64,000 nt of DNA from JALZKA01 sp963753385 (GTDB lineage Bacteria; Actinomycetota; Thermoleophilia; Solirubrobacterales; 70-9), in assembly GCA_963753385.1 (NCBI GenBank), contig CAVWCC010000007.1, positions 1 to 64,000 of the forward strand, read 5' to 3'. Shown here in pieces: positions 23,245-29,957 of this stretch (within the stretch, counting starts at the first letter, position 1; every line of letters starts with the position of its first letter). The notes under the pieces are model-generated. The model saw only the letters and a list, made by a program, of their open reading frames with translations. It was not told where the DNA came from and ran no database searches. The position numbers and the translations under genes are program-made.

Positions 23245-23340
23245 GTCCTGGGAACCCGTCAAACCGGCCGCTTCAAGGGCTTCCTCGCGATCGGCGAAGA
23301 CATGCGCACGACGGACCTTGCCGTCTTCCGCTGAATAGAC
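23242..23340 (-). pseudogene. Remnant of a SnoaL-like gene 3' end
   Basis: The minus strand reads LTGVYSAEDGKVRRAHVFAD then REEALEAAGLTGSQD and TAG (23,244-23,242). This is the last quarter of a SnoaL-like protein. No upstream body or start is present. The stop codon is the first three bases of the A-module TAGCCGCTTT. Confidence 0.65.
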
Positions 23341-23524
23341 GCCAGTGAGGTCAACGCTCGTCTTGGCTGCCGCTTACTCGACCGATGCTGCTCAACCCGA
23401 CATTTTCCCCGTAGCGACGAAATAGGAGTACCGTCGAGCTACGGCGCAGAACCGGCCCTCGAGACTCGATCTTCCTCTCGCTTGGTGACCGGCCTTCGGC
23501 GAGAGGGGGTGAACGGAGCCCGGT

Positions 23525-23851
23525 ATGGGAACCGACGGTCGCGGGCGTTCCGGCGATGGACTCGGGCCTGGGATGCTGGACATTCGTGCAAGCCACGACG
23601 ACGGAGGCTGGCGAATGACGCTTCGCGGGGAGCTTGTAATGCAAACCGTGGATGCGGCAGAACGGGAGCTCGATCGGCTCGCACCTCATCCCGTGTTCCT
23701 TGACCTCAGGGGCGTCACATTCATCGACAGCATGGGCCTGACGCTCCTAGTGCGCCGTGTAAGCAGCACCGTCGTGCTCGAAATAGTCTCGGGGGAGGTT
23801 GACCGCATCATTCGCCTGGGCGGCCTCCAACCCCAGCTTCGACCCGGCTAA
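23525..23851 (+). CDS. STAS-domain anti-sigma factor antagonist (RsbV/SpoIIAA-like)
   Basis: 108 residues from ATG 23,525; 23,574 is an alternative. The STAS core is MTLRGELVMQTVDAAERELD, then VFLDLRGVTFIDSMGLTLLV. The DSMG motif holds the Ser that RsbW-type kinases phosphorylate (about residue 72 of the long form). The last strand is short (VDRIIRLGGLQPQLRPG), so the C-terminal helix may be cut. The unphosphorylated form would sequester an anti-sigma ATPase. A candidate partner is encoded 270 bp downstream (24,125). Confidence 0.82.
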   Translation: MGTDGRGRSGDGLGPGMLDIRASHDDGGWRMTLRGELVMQTVDAAERELDRLAPHPVFLDLRGVTFIDSMGLTLLVRRVSSTVVLEIVSGEVDRIIRLGGLQPQLRPG

Positions 23852-23874
23852 GCGTTCACGTTCGACCCCTGACA

Positions 23875-23888
23875 CGAACATACGTTCA
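23875..23888 (+). promoter_or_regulatory. Putative LexA (SOS) box
   Basis: CGAACATACGTTCA matches the Gram-positive/actinobacterial SOS box CGAACRNRYGTTYG at all but the last base. It lies 14 bp before the ATG of the zinc-finger gene at 23,903, where a repressor would block transcription. Confidence 0.55.
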
Positions 23889-23902
23889 TGCAGCCTCGCG
23901 GC

Positions 23903-24061
23903 ATGGTTCGCCGCCGCCTTCCACCTGGTCCCCTCTGTGCCGCTTGCGGAGGTAGCGGAAAGCGGAAGCTGGCGGACACAGGCGGGCGGCCTGAGCGTTG
24001 TCCCCGCTGCAACGGAACCGGAAGCGAACCCGAAGGGGATAAAACGCTGAGCTGCGGGTAG
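23903..24061 (+). CDS. Small double-CXXCXGXG zinc-finger protein, copy A
   Basis: 52 residues, start ATG 23,903. After MVRRRLPPGP come LCAACGGSGKRK and, 15 residues later, RCPRCNGTGSEP. The two CXXCXGXG motifs are those of the DnaJ cysteine-rich domain and could bind one zinc. No J-domain is present. Homologues in this window are 27,654-27,896 (80 residues) and the remnant at 20,269. A LexA-like box sits just upstream. It may bind unfolded protein or nucleic acid; the role is unknown. Confidence 0.65.
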   Translation: MVRRRLPPGPLCAACGGSGKRKLADTGGRPERCPRCNGTGSEPEGDKTLSCG

Positions 24062-24124
24062 ACGTCGGATAGGACCGAGTGGCGGTTTCAAGGGGTTGAC
24101 AAGCCACAGGAAGGACCCGCGGAA

Positions 24125-24589
24125 GTGATGAATGGACCCGCGGAAGTGATCGCAATGGAGATGCGATACGAGGTCGAGCTTCCGGCCGCGCCTGCATTCG
24201 TGGCAACGGCAAGACACGCGGCATCGCAGTTCGGCGACTTTCACGGAGCCGACAGTGAGAGAATCGGCCTGGCGGTTTCCGAGGCGGTGGCGAACGTCGT
24301 CCTCCACGCATACCCTGGGGAAGCGATCGGGCCGGTCCAGGTCACGGGTTGGGCTGATGACGACGCCGTCCACATCGCGGTGCGTGACTTTGGTGTTGGC
24401 CTGAATCCGGACCCAGGCCGCCGAGAAGGTGGCTGGGGCCTTCCCGTTATCGAGTCGGTCGCCGACCAGGTTTTCATCGGCTCGACAGAGTTCGGCGTCG
24501 AGATCGTGATGAGGTTTGATCGCCGTAGGACGGTCACGGTCTCGGCCGACCGAGACGAGCGTATCCGAGAAGATTTCCCCGCCCGGTGA
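24125..24589 (+). CDS. RsbW-like ATPase/anti-sigma regulatory factor
   Basis: 154 residues from GTG 24,125 (ATG 24,155 also possible). The HATPase_c_2 fold has N-box LAVSEAVANVVLHAYPG (Mg-binding Asn present), strand DAVHIAVRDFGVGLNPDPG (G1 box) and G2 box GGWGLPVIESVADQV. It ends with a basic tail. The product would be an ATP-dependent serine kinase acting on STAS proteins and sequestering a SigB/F-type factor. The STAS gene (23,525) is close upstream. A 17-bp direct repeat (GGACCCGCGGAAGTGAT, 24,113 and 24,134) overlaps the possible starts. Confidence 0.85.
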   Translation: MMNGPAEVIAMEMRYEVELPAAPAFVATARHAASQFGDFHGADSERIGLAVSEAVANVVLHAYPGEAIGPVQVTGWADDDAVHIAVRDFGVGLNPDPGRREGGWGLPVIESVADQVFIGSTEFGVEIVMRFDRRRTVTVSADRDERIREDFPAR

Positions 24590-25130
24590 GGCGGCACCTA
24601 GCGGGCGACCTTGCCCCGCGCGCCTGCCGCGCAAGGTCACCGGTGCCGGACTAGGGACGCTGTCAGCGCCGGGGTAGCTGCCCGGCGGCCTCGGGCGGCG
24701 CGAGAGGACGCCCCGTTGGCCGTCGCGGTCGGGCCGGCTCGCAACTGACCGGCGTTGTGACGCCGCGTCTACTATTGCGCTTTCCATGCGAAGCGGAATA
24801 GCCGCTTTTCGTCCTACGCGTTTGACGGAGCGCCCGCCGCTCGTTTGACGGCATCGCCCGGCGGGTATTCATGATCGCGAGTCGGCGAGGGGGGACTCGC
24901 TCAACTCCAGCTCCGGACGCACAAGGGCGGCAGATCGAATCCCCCTTCTCGATGTGCCCGCACTGCGTCCGGAGCTACCCCTTCGATCTCAGCCCCGCGT
25001 TGCCGAGCGTTTCGGCTAGGGTCGGGCTATCGCATTTCCCCCGTCGAGAGACGAGGGAAAGCCGAGCCCCGTTCATTGCCGAGCGGGGTTCGGTCGTTAG
25101 GGGCCGCTTCTCGTGCTGAGCAGAACTATT
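24590..25130. other. Gene-free structured region
   Basis: No gene is seen. Inverted repeats: AGCTCCGGACGCA (24,909-24,921) with TGCGTCCGGAGCT (24,964-24,976), perfect 13 bp; TTCCC-x-CGTC/GACG-x-GGGAA near 25,037-25,060; and CGAGCCCCG/CGGGGTTCG near 25,062-25,092. An A-B repeat lies at 24,776-24,820. Confidence 0.4.
24776..24820 (-). repeat. Dispersed A-B composite repeat
   Basis: Plus-strand reading: GCGCTTT(CCATGC)GAAGCGG then CCGCTTT(TCGTCC)TACGCG. Minus polarity; the outer A arm is decayed. Confidence 0.75.
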
Positions 25131-25150
25131 GCGCTTTGCATGGAAAGCGC
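25131..25150 (+). repeat. Dispersed hairpin repeat, module B (perfect)
   Basis: GCGCTTT(GCATGG)AAAGCGC. It ends 18 nt before the GATACT motif of the following SnoaL gene, so its right arm occupies the -35 region. Confidence 0.8.
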
Positions 25151-25180
25151 ATGCTTTTCCGCCCGCGAGATACTGCGCGG

Positions 25181-25582
25181 GTGACGTTGCAGGAGAACGT
25201 CGAGATCATGCGGGCGTGGTTCGACGCATTCAACCGGGGCGGGATCGAGGAGACCATGCGCTACCTCGACCCGGAGGTCGAGTGGACAACGACGAGCGCC
25301 GCCTTGGTGGCGGGCACCTATCACGGGCATGAAGGCGTTCGGCAATGGGAGCGGAGAGCGTTTGCCCGGTGGGAGAACCTCCGGGTCGAGCCGGAGGGGT
25401 TCATCGACGCCGCCGAGCAGGTCGTCATTCCGATGCGGCTCACGGCCCGCGACAAGCGGACAGGCACTCCCGCCGCTTTCGTGTTCACCACGCTGGCCGA
25501 GCTCCAGGGAGGCATGATCGTCCGAATTCGCAACTACACGAATCAGGCCGAGGCCCTCGAAGCTGCCAAGCTTGAGGAGTAG
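25181..25582 (+). CDS. SnoaL/NTF2-like protein, cluster 2 gene 1
   Basis: 133 residues from GTG 25,181. The usual ATG of the family is ACG here (25,184), so the start has apparently moved one codon upstream. Motifs: LQENVEIMRAWFDAFNRGG, YLDPEVEW, a YHGHEGVRQWERR loop, VRIRNYTNQAEALEAAKLEE. The last codons GAGGAGTAGGCGATG form the RBS and spacer of the next gene. A GAGATACTGCG motif and module B lie upstream. Ligand and function unknown. Confidence 0.82.
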   Translation: MTLQENVEIMRAWFDAFNRGGIEETMRYLDPEVEWTTTSAALVAGTYHGHEGVRQWERRAFARWENLRVEPEGFIDAAEQVVIPMRLTARDKRTGTPAAFVFTTLAELQGGMIVRIRNYTNQAEALEAAKLEE

Positions 25583-25585
25583 GCG

Positions 25586-25981
25586 ATGTCGGGCGAGAAC
25601 GTCGAGATGCTTGATCGCATCTACGGGGAGTTGTTCGGGAACCGCACACTCGGTGCGGACCTGCTGGCAGAGGACGTGGAGTGGGTGAACCCGCCAGACG
25701 CGGTCGAGCGCGGGGTGCGACGGGGGATCGAAAGCTTCAACGACGCTATCAGGAGCGTTTTCCAGGCCTGGGGAGAGGTTCGATTCGAAACCGGGCGGGT
25801 CTTCGACCACGGCGACGACGTGGTCGCACTCGGTCAGGTCCGGGGCCTCGGTCGAGGGGCTGGCATCGAGGTCGTCCGCCCGCACGGCGAAATCTGGACC
25901 TTCCGCGACGGCAGGGTGGTTCGTATGCGCTGGTTTAACAGTCACGCCGAGACCCTCGAAGCCGCCGGGATCGAGGAGTAG
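25586..25981 (+). CDS. SnoaL/NTF2-like protein, cluster 2 gene 2
   Basis: 131 residues. MSGENVEMLDRIYGELFGNR departs from the family in the second helix. LLAEDVEWVNPPDAVERGVR resembles the 33,414 copy (VEYVNPPGAVEPGTR), so these two are close paralogues. It ends ETLEAAGIEE. It starts 3 nt after the previous stop and is presumably translationally coupled through GAGGAG. Confidence 0.82.
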   Translation: MSGENVEMLDRIYGELFGNRTLGADLLAEDVEWVNPPDAVERGVRRGIESFNDAIRSVFQAWGEVRFETGRVFDHGDDVVALGQVRGLGRGAGIEVVRPHGEIWTFRDGRVVRMRWFNSHAETLEAAGIEE

Positions 25982-25984
25982 GCG

Positions 25985-26383
25985 ATGTCGCAGGAGAACG
26001 TCGAGGTCGTCCGCAGTGCCATTGAGGCGTTCGGGCGCGAAGGTGTGGACGGGAGCCTGCGCTACTACGACCCCGAGGTCGAGTGGACCACGTCGCAGGC
26101 GTTGGTCGGGGGAGGCACCTTTCGCGGCCACGAGGGCCTGCGCCGGTACTTCGCCAACTTCGACGACGAGTTCGACGATCTCCGGATCGAGCCGGACAAG
26201 TTCATCGATGCTGGCGAGCAAGTGATCGGCTCGGTGCGGATCAGCGGGCGGGGCAAGGCGAGCGGCACCCCCGTCGAGTTGACGCTGGTCTCGGTCGGCT
26301 CGCTGCGGTCCGGCCTGATCTACCGCGTCCGTAACTACCCGGACATGGCCGCTGCTCTTGAAGCCGCCGGGCTGTCGGAGTAG
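25985..26383 (+). CDS. SnoaL/NTF2-like protein, cluster 2 gene 3
   Basis: 132 residues. It starts MSQENVEVVRSAIEAFGREG and contains YYDPEVEWTTSQALVGGGTF, FRGHEGLRRYFANFDDEFDD and SGRGKASGTPVEL. It ends ALEAAGLSE. It is close to gene 1 of this trio (same DPEVEWTT and RVRNY segments), suggesting local duplication. Last gene of a three-gene operon; module A begins right after its TAG. Confidence 0.85.
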   Translation: MSQENVEVVRSAIEAFGREGVDGSLRYYDPEVEWTTSQALVGGGTFRGHEGLRRYFANFDDEFDDLRIEPDKFIDAGEQVIGSVRISGRGKASGTPVELTLVSVGSLRSGLIYRVRNYPDMAAALEAAGLSE

Positions 26384-26384
26384 T

Positions 26385-26402
26385 CGCTTAGGACGAAAAG
26401 CG
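26385..26402 (+). repeat. Dispersed hairpin repeat, module A
   Basis: CGCTTA(GGACGA)AAAGCG, beginning one base after the TAG of the SnoaL gene. A decayed copy (GGACGATAAGCGGCTG) lies at 26,883-26,898. Confidence 0.75.
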
Positions 26403-26442
26403 GTATCCGGCTGCCCAGGCGCGACCTCGGCGGGAAGAGGAG

Positions 26443-26754
26443 CTACTGCACCGGGGGAGTCTGCTCGACGGCGAAGATCGCCACCTCGTAGTTCTCGACC
26501 GAGGCCGTTTCGCCCGCGCTCATCACATCCGCGCGAATGCGGGCGGCATCCGCTTCGCTCGCGCTCATCGCCTCCGCGCTCTCCCAGAGGGACATGACGA
26601 CGATCGCCCCGCTCTCGCGGTCGACTAGGAAGACCGTGCCTCTCATGCCCTCGGTCTGCCCGTACTCCGTTGGCAGCACCCTCTTCTTCGTCTCGAGTGC
26701 CTCCTCGATCGAGTCGGGCGAGGCTCCTTCGTACCGGGTCAATCGGGCAAACAA
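26443..26754 (-). CDS. Dimeric alpha/beta-barrel (ABM-like) small protein
   Basis: About 103 residues from a TTG near 26,754, with GGAGG about 10 nt upstream; no good ATG exists before MRGTVFLVD. The sequence LFARLTRYEGASPDSIEEAL, then GMRGTVFLVDRESGAIVVMS, LWESAEAMSASEADAARIRA and VENYEVAIFAVEQ has the beta-alpha-beta-beta pattern of antibiotic-biosynthesis-monooxygenase-like (EthD/ABM) ferredoxin folds. WES-x-EAM-x-ASE is typical of that family. No cofactor is needed in known relatives. The substrate is unknown. Confidence 0.65.
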   Translation of the reverse strand: MFARLTRYEGASPDSIEEALETKKRVLPTEYGQTEGMRGTVFLVDRESGAIVVMSLWESAEAMSASEADAARIRADVMSAGETASVENYEVAIFAVEQTPPVQ

Positions 26755-26942
26755 ACTGCAGCTACCTCCATGTCGCGAACTCGATTGCTCGCGCCTACCG
26801 TATAGCCGCTCCCTGCGCGCGCGACCCAAATTCAGGACGGCTCAAAGCCGCCGACCGCGGAAGCGCCGGCGACGACCGCGTCGGACGATAAGCGGCTGCA
26901 GCGTCGCGGGAACCCTGCTGACTCCACCACCAAGGAGGAGTC

Positions 26943-27605
26943 ATGCATTCCACCTCGTCGCCACAACCACGCGGAGCGCCCGCGAACAAGGGCCGGCGCT
27001 ACCCGGCCGATCCGCCACGTGTTGAGGAGATCGTCGCAGTCATGCGACAGGCTGGCCAGCGCCCATACGGCCTGCGGCTCCGCGGCCTGATCGTGGTCCT
27101 GTGGCGGGCGGGACTCCGTATCGCCGAGGCGTTGGCACTCGCTGAGACGGACCTTGCTCGCGATCAAGGCTCACTGTTGGTCCGCTCGGGCAAGGGCGGG
27201 CGTCGGCGGGTCGCAGGCATGGACAACTGGGGCTGGGAGCAGCTCCGCCCGTGGCTCGAGTATCGCCAGGGCCTTCCCGTCGGACCGCTCTTCTGCGTGA
27301 TCAGCGGCCAGCGTCCGGGCTCGATCTGGGCGAGGGCGGCTGTGCGGCAGCGTCTGCGTGTCCTCGCAGCCCAAGCGGGAGTTCGTCGCCGGTTTGCACC
27401 GCATCAGCTCCGACACGCGCATGCAGTCGAGATGGCGAGAGAGGGTGTGCCGCTGAACGTGATCCAACGCCAGCTTGGCCACGCGAACCTAGGCGTCACC
27501 TCGGTGTACCTGCAGGGCATCGATACCGCAGAGATCGTTGAGACCGTGCGCTCGCGTAGCGGACCGGTGATCCCGGCGGCTGCAGCTCTGGTGGGGTCCG
27601 GGTAG
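26943..27605 (+). CDS. Compact tyrosine recombinase (phage-integrase/XerD type, catalytic domain only)
   Basis: 220 residues from ATG 26,943 (AAGGAGGAGTC upstream). All catalytic residues are visible: Arg59 in AGLRIAEAL, Lys84 in RSGKGGRRR, His154 and Arg157 in HQLRHAHA, His180 in LGHANLG, and Tyr189 in SVYLQ. The usual N-terminal SAM-like core-binding domain is missing: only about 45 residues precede the catalytic domain against about 110 in XerD. It may be an integrase of a small island or a cassette recombinase. The TAG stop is the first base pairs of a module-A hairpin. No excisionase or phage genes are adjacent. Confidence 0.88.
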   Translation: MHSTSSPQPRGAPANKGRRYPADPPRVEEIVAVMRQAGQRPYGLRLRGLIVVLWRAGLRIAEALALAETDLARDQGSLLVRSGKGGRRRVAGMDNWGWEQLRPWLEYRQGLPVGPLFCVISGQRPGSIWARAAVRQRLRVLAAQAGVRRRFAPHQLRHAHAVEMAREGVPLNVIQRQLGHANLGVTSVYLQGIDTAEIVETVRSRSGPVIPAAAALVGSG

Positions 27606-27624
27606 CGCTTCTCGTCCGAAGCGA
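27605..27624 (-). repeat. Dispersed hairpin repeat, module A
   Basis: Plus reading GCGCTTC(TCGTCC)GAAGCGA; its first base is the last base of the recombinase stop codon. Confidence 0.75.
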
Positions 27625-27653
27625 CACAGTCGCTCTCTACGTCATCGGACTCG

Positions 27654-27896
27654 TCAAGGGCGCGGAATGGGCATCGGCTCGGAGCCGGTGCCTTTGCAGC
27701 GAGGGCACGGCGCGGGCTGTTCCCCTGGCTCCGCCGGCTTCCGCTTCCCACTGCCTCCGCACGCGGCGCAGAGAGGGCGTGGAGGAGTGCGCCGCATCAC
27801 GCGCGGCTCATCCTGGCTCGCCACAAGCAGCCTCAGGGAGGCCGGTTGATTCTCGGCCCGGTCGTGGGTCTCGTCGCTTCCTGCGGGTGCGGCCAT
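27654..27896 (-). CDS. Small double-CXXCXGXG zinc-finger protein, copy B
   Basis: 80 residues from ATG 27,896 (TAGGAGGGCTC upstream). The N-terminal 38 residues (MAAPAGSDETHDRAENQPAS onward) are polar. Then MRRTPPRPLCAACGGSGKRK and, after a 10-residue linker, CPRCKGTGSEPMPIPRP. Both CXXCXGXG motifs are intact, as in one half of the DnaJ zinc domain. The C-terminal 45 residues are about 70% identical to copy A (23,903). It lies just downstream of the recombinase gene and converges with it. Confidence 0.68.
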   Translation of the reverse strand: MAAPAGSDETHDRAENQPASLRLLVASQDEPRVMRRTPPRPLCAACGGSGKRKPAEPGEQPAPCPRCKGTGSEPMPIPRP

Positions 27897-28044
27897 GAGC
27901 CCTCCTAGCTCGCGCATGGAGGCTGCATACCCGCACGACGGCGTGATTACCGACCCTCCGGACGGCGCGGCAGAGCCAGCGGACTCGAGCTGGAAGCCAC
28001 GGCGGACGGTCAGTCCGGGATCGACGAGACCTACCCGGTCCGGC

Positions 28045-28527
28045 CTAACAGGCAGGTCTGTCGTCGAGGAACTCAAACCAGACATCTTCTCTCGCTCCCG
28101 GGTCGAAGCCGTACGAATCGATCAGGTCCAGGACGATCGGCGACAACAGCTGCGCCGAGGCCGCAGGCGGAAGCGTTCCTTGCGGACTTCGCAGGCTCAT
28201 GCGCACGGCATCCGGGAGGAGCTCGATGACCACCGAGATTGGCCCTTCGAGGCGTTCCTGCGATAGCCCGACGAGCTCTCCGAACACCTGCAGCATCCGC
28301 CGCCGCGCGCGAGGACCGGAGCCGCGAAGCAGCACCGCGAGTTCTTCGAGATTCTCGCGCAGCCGGATCGGATCGGCGGCGAGCTCGCAACGGCTCAGAA
28401 TCGGCCCTCGACGACCGACCGAACGCTGCCGCCCCGAATCCGAGCGCAGCGGATCGCCGACCGACGCGGGCGCCCGGGAATGTTCCTCCCTGGACAGCAA
28501 CTCGTAAGAAGGAACGCGTAGACCCAT
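28045..28527 (-). CDS. Degenerate RsbW-like (HATPase fold) protein
   Basis: 160 residues. The last 105 follow the anti-sigma ATPase pattern: IRLRENLEELAVLLRGSGPR, MLQVFGELVGLSQERLEGPI, SVVIELLPDAVRMSLRSPQG, SPIVLDLIDSYGFDPGARED and VWFEF. The N-box Asn (normally ELVTNAV) is absent (ELVGLSQ) and the glycine-rich ATP lid is lost, so ATP binding is doubtful. It could be a non-catalytic sigma- or STAS-binding relative. The N-terminal 55 residues are Arg/Ser-rich without similarity. Confidence 0.55.
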   Translation of the reverse strand: MGLRVPSYELLSREEHSRAPASVGDPLRSDSGRQRSVGRRGPILSRCELAADPIRLRENLEELAVLLRGSGPRARRRMLQVFGELVGLSQERLEGPISVVIELLPDAVRMSLRSPQGTLPPAASAQLLSPIVLDLIDSYGFDPGAREDVWFEFLDDRPAC

Positions 28528-28867
28528 GGATTGTCAGGGTCCATCCGGTCTCGAGATGTAAGAGCGGCTCGCTATGCCACAGGCGACTTAGCCACTTCTC
28601 GTCCAAAGCGGTACTCCGGGTCTCACGCGAAAGCGGCAGGTCGTCGCGGCGTCGGGGAAGCGCTCGGTGCCCCGGTCGGCGCGGCCGCGTGGTTCTCGCC
28701 CGCCCGCTGTCGAAACGAGCGGCATCCGTTCGTCCTATGGATGAAGCGGCAACCAGCGCCGCCGGTACCCCATCAACCTTGGAAAGGCGAACGAACATGA
28801 CCAGCACCCTCAGCCGGATCGGCGTCCCACCGGTACTTGGAAGGTCGACGCGTAAGGTGGCGGCGCG
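28528..28867. other. Intergenic region
   Basis: It contains a module-A hairpin (28,592-28,611) followed by an extra half-arm ACGCGAAAGCGGCA at 28,624-28,637. A short plus-strand frame near 28,798 (MTSTLSRIGVP, then in another frame TGTWKVDA) might be a YceI-like stub, but it is too short to claim. Confidence 0.35.
28592..28611 (-). repeat. Dispersed hairpin repeat, module A
   Basis: Plus reading CCACTTC(TCGTCC)AAAGCGG, followed by TACTCCGGG as after SnoaL stops. Confidence 0.7.
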
Positions 28868-29224
28868 ATGATCAACGGCGTCCACGCGATCATCTTCTCC
28901 GACGATGCGGAGGGTGTCCGTGCTTTCCTCCGCGACGTCATCGGACTTCCCTCGGTCGATGCCGGAGGCGGCTGGCTGATCTTCGCCCTGCCGCCGGCTG
29001 AGCTCGCCGCCCATCCGGCCGATGGGGAGGGTCGTCACGAGCTCTACCTGAAGTGCGACGACATCAAGGCTACAACCGAGGAGCTGCAGGCCAGGGGGGT
29101 CGAGATCACCGGGGAGATCAGCGACGAGGGGTTCGGCCTGATGACCGCGCTGCGACTTCCCGACGGCAGCGAGCTCGCGCTGTACGAGCCGAGGCACCCG
29201 AGTCCACTCTCGCCGAGCGACTGA
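28868..29224 (+). CDS. VOC-superfamily (glyoxalase/bleomycin-resistance-like) protein
   Basis: 118 residues. MINGVHAIIFSDDAEGVRAF is followed by LRDVIGLPSVDAGGGWLIFA, then HELYLKCDDIKATTEELQAR and MTALRLPDGSELALYEPRHP. This is the paired beta-alpha-beta-beta-beta VOC fold. Metal ligands typical of the family would be His6, a Glu/His near HELYL (about 58) and Glu in LALYEPRH (about 108). Members include glyoxalase I, extradiol dioxygenases and antibiotic-sequestering proteins; the substrate is unknown. The gene stands alone. Confidence 0.85.
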   Translation: MINGVHAIIFSDDAEGVRAFLRDVIGLPSVDAGGGWLIFALPPAELAAHPADGEGRHELYLKCDDIKATTEELQARGVEITGEISDEGFGLMTALRLPDGSELALYEPRHPSPLSPSD

Positions 29225-29290
29225 TCGAACATCAGTGGCGCTGCTCCATTCGCCTGCTTGCACAGGTCGACGTCGCACCGAGCCGAGTGC

Positions 29291-29337
29291 TGGTTTCCAT
29301 GCAAAGCGAAATGGCCGCTTTTCGTCCAAAGTGGCTA
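29291..29337 (-). repeat. Dispersed A-B composite repeat
   Basis: Plus reading TGGTTT(CCATGC)AAAGCGA then CCGCTTT(TCGTCC)AAAGTGG. Confidence 0.78.
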
Positions 29338-29437
29338 TTCCGATGCTCCTCGCGCGAGGCGCCAGCGTGTGAGGAGTTTGATTACATCCCGCGCTTGGCG
29401 AACCGCGGACGCTAACCGCGACCACAGGAGCGATCCG

Positions 29438-29893
29438 ATGGAGCAGGCAACCGACTCCGACCACGAACGACTTGAGGTGCTGATCGGCACCTGGAAGACG
29501 GATGGACGGACGAAGGAGACCCCGGACGCGCCGGCGGTCAAGGTCGACGCGGTGGACAGCTACGAGTGGCTTCCCGGCGGATACGGGCTCTTGCACACCG
29601 TCGACGCCAACGTGGGCGATGACAAGGTCGAAGGGGCCGAGATCATCGGCTACGACCCCGATCGCGGCGCGTATGTCACGCAGTACTTCGGCAGCGACGG
29701 ACCGGCGGCGTACGAGGCGAACCTTAGCCAGGAGGGCGAGGGCCTCACTTGGAGGATGCACAGCAAGACGGACAGGTTCGCAGGCGTTTTCAGCGAGGAT
29801 GGCAGCGTCATCAGCGGGCACTGGGAGCGGCTGGGTGACAGCGGGGACTGGGAACCCTGGATGGACATCACGCTGACCAAGCAACGCACCTGA
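29438..29893 (+). CDS. DUF1579-like lipocalin-fold protein
   Basis: 151 residues. HERLEVLIGTWKTDGRTKET opens a beta-barrel with the GTW motif near the N-terminus. VDAVDSYEWLPGGYGLLHTV and IIGYDPDRGAYVTQYFGSDG follow, then LTWRMHSKTDRFAGVFSEDG and ISGHWERLGDSGDWEPWMDI. This matches the DUF1579 (THAP4/heme-binding-like barrel) pattern of small ligand-binding proteins. The GTW and HWE motifs mark strand 1 and the penultimate strand. ATG 29,438 has ACAGGAGCGATCC upstream. Ligand unknown. Confidence 0.8.
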   Translation: MEQATDSDHERLEVLIGTWKTDGRTKETPDAPAVKVDAVDSYEWLPGGYGLLHTVDANVGDDKVEGAEIIGYDPDRGAYVTQYFGSDGPAAYEANLSQEGEGLTWRMHSKTDRFAGVFSEDGSVISGHWERLGDSGDWEPWMDITLTKQRT

Positions 29894-29913
29894 TCCTCCT
29901 GCCGCCGGTTCTC

Positions 29914-29956
29914 CTCTCCATGCGAAGCGACTTTCGGCGCTTCTCGTCCAAAGCGC
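29914..29956 (-). repeat. Dispersed A-B composite repeat
   Basis: Plus reading CTCT(CCATGC)GAAGCGA then GGCGCTTC(TCGTCC)AAAGCGCC; its A end is 1-2 nt from the stop of the SnoaL gene at 29,958. Confidence 0.75.
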
Positions 29957-29957
29957 C

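Noticed and set aside
24877..24956. Possible tRNA gene (CGAGGGGGG with CCCCCTTCTCG, and GATCGAATC)
   Set aside because: The T-loop and D-arm do not fit tRNA geometry and no anticodon arm can be drawn.
28798..28863. YceI-like N-terminal stub (TGTWKVDA)
   Set aside because: Only eight residues after a frame change; too short to distinguish from chance.
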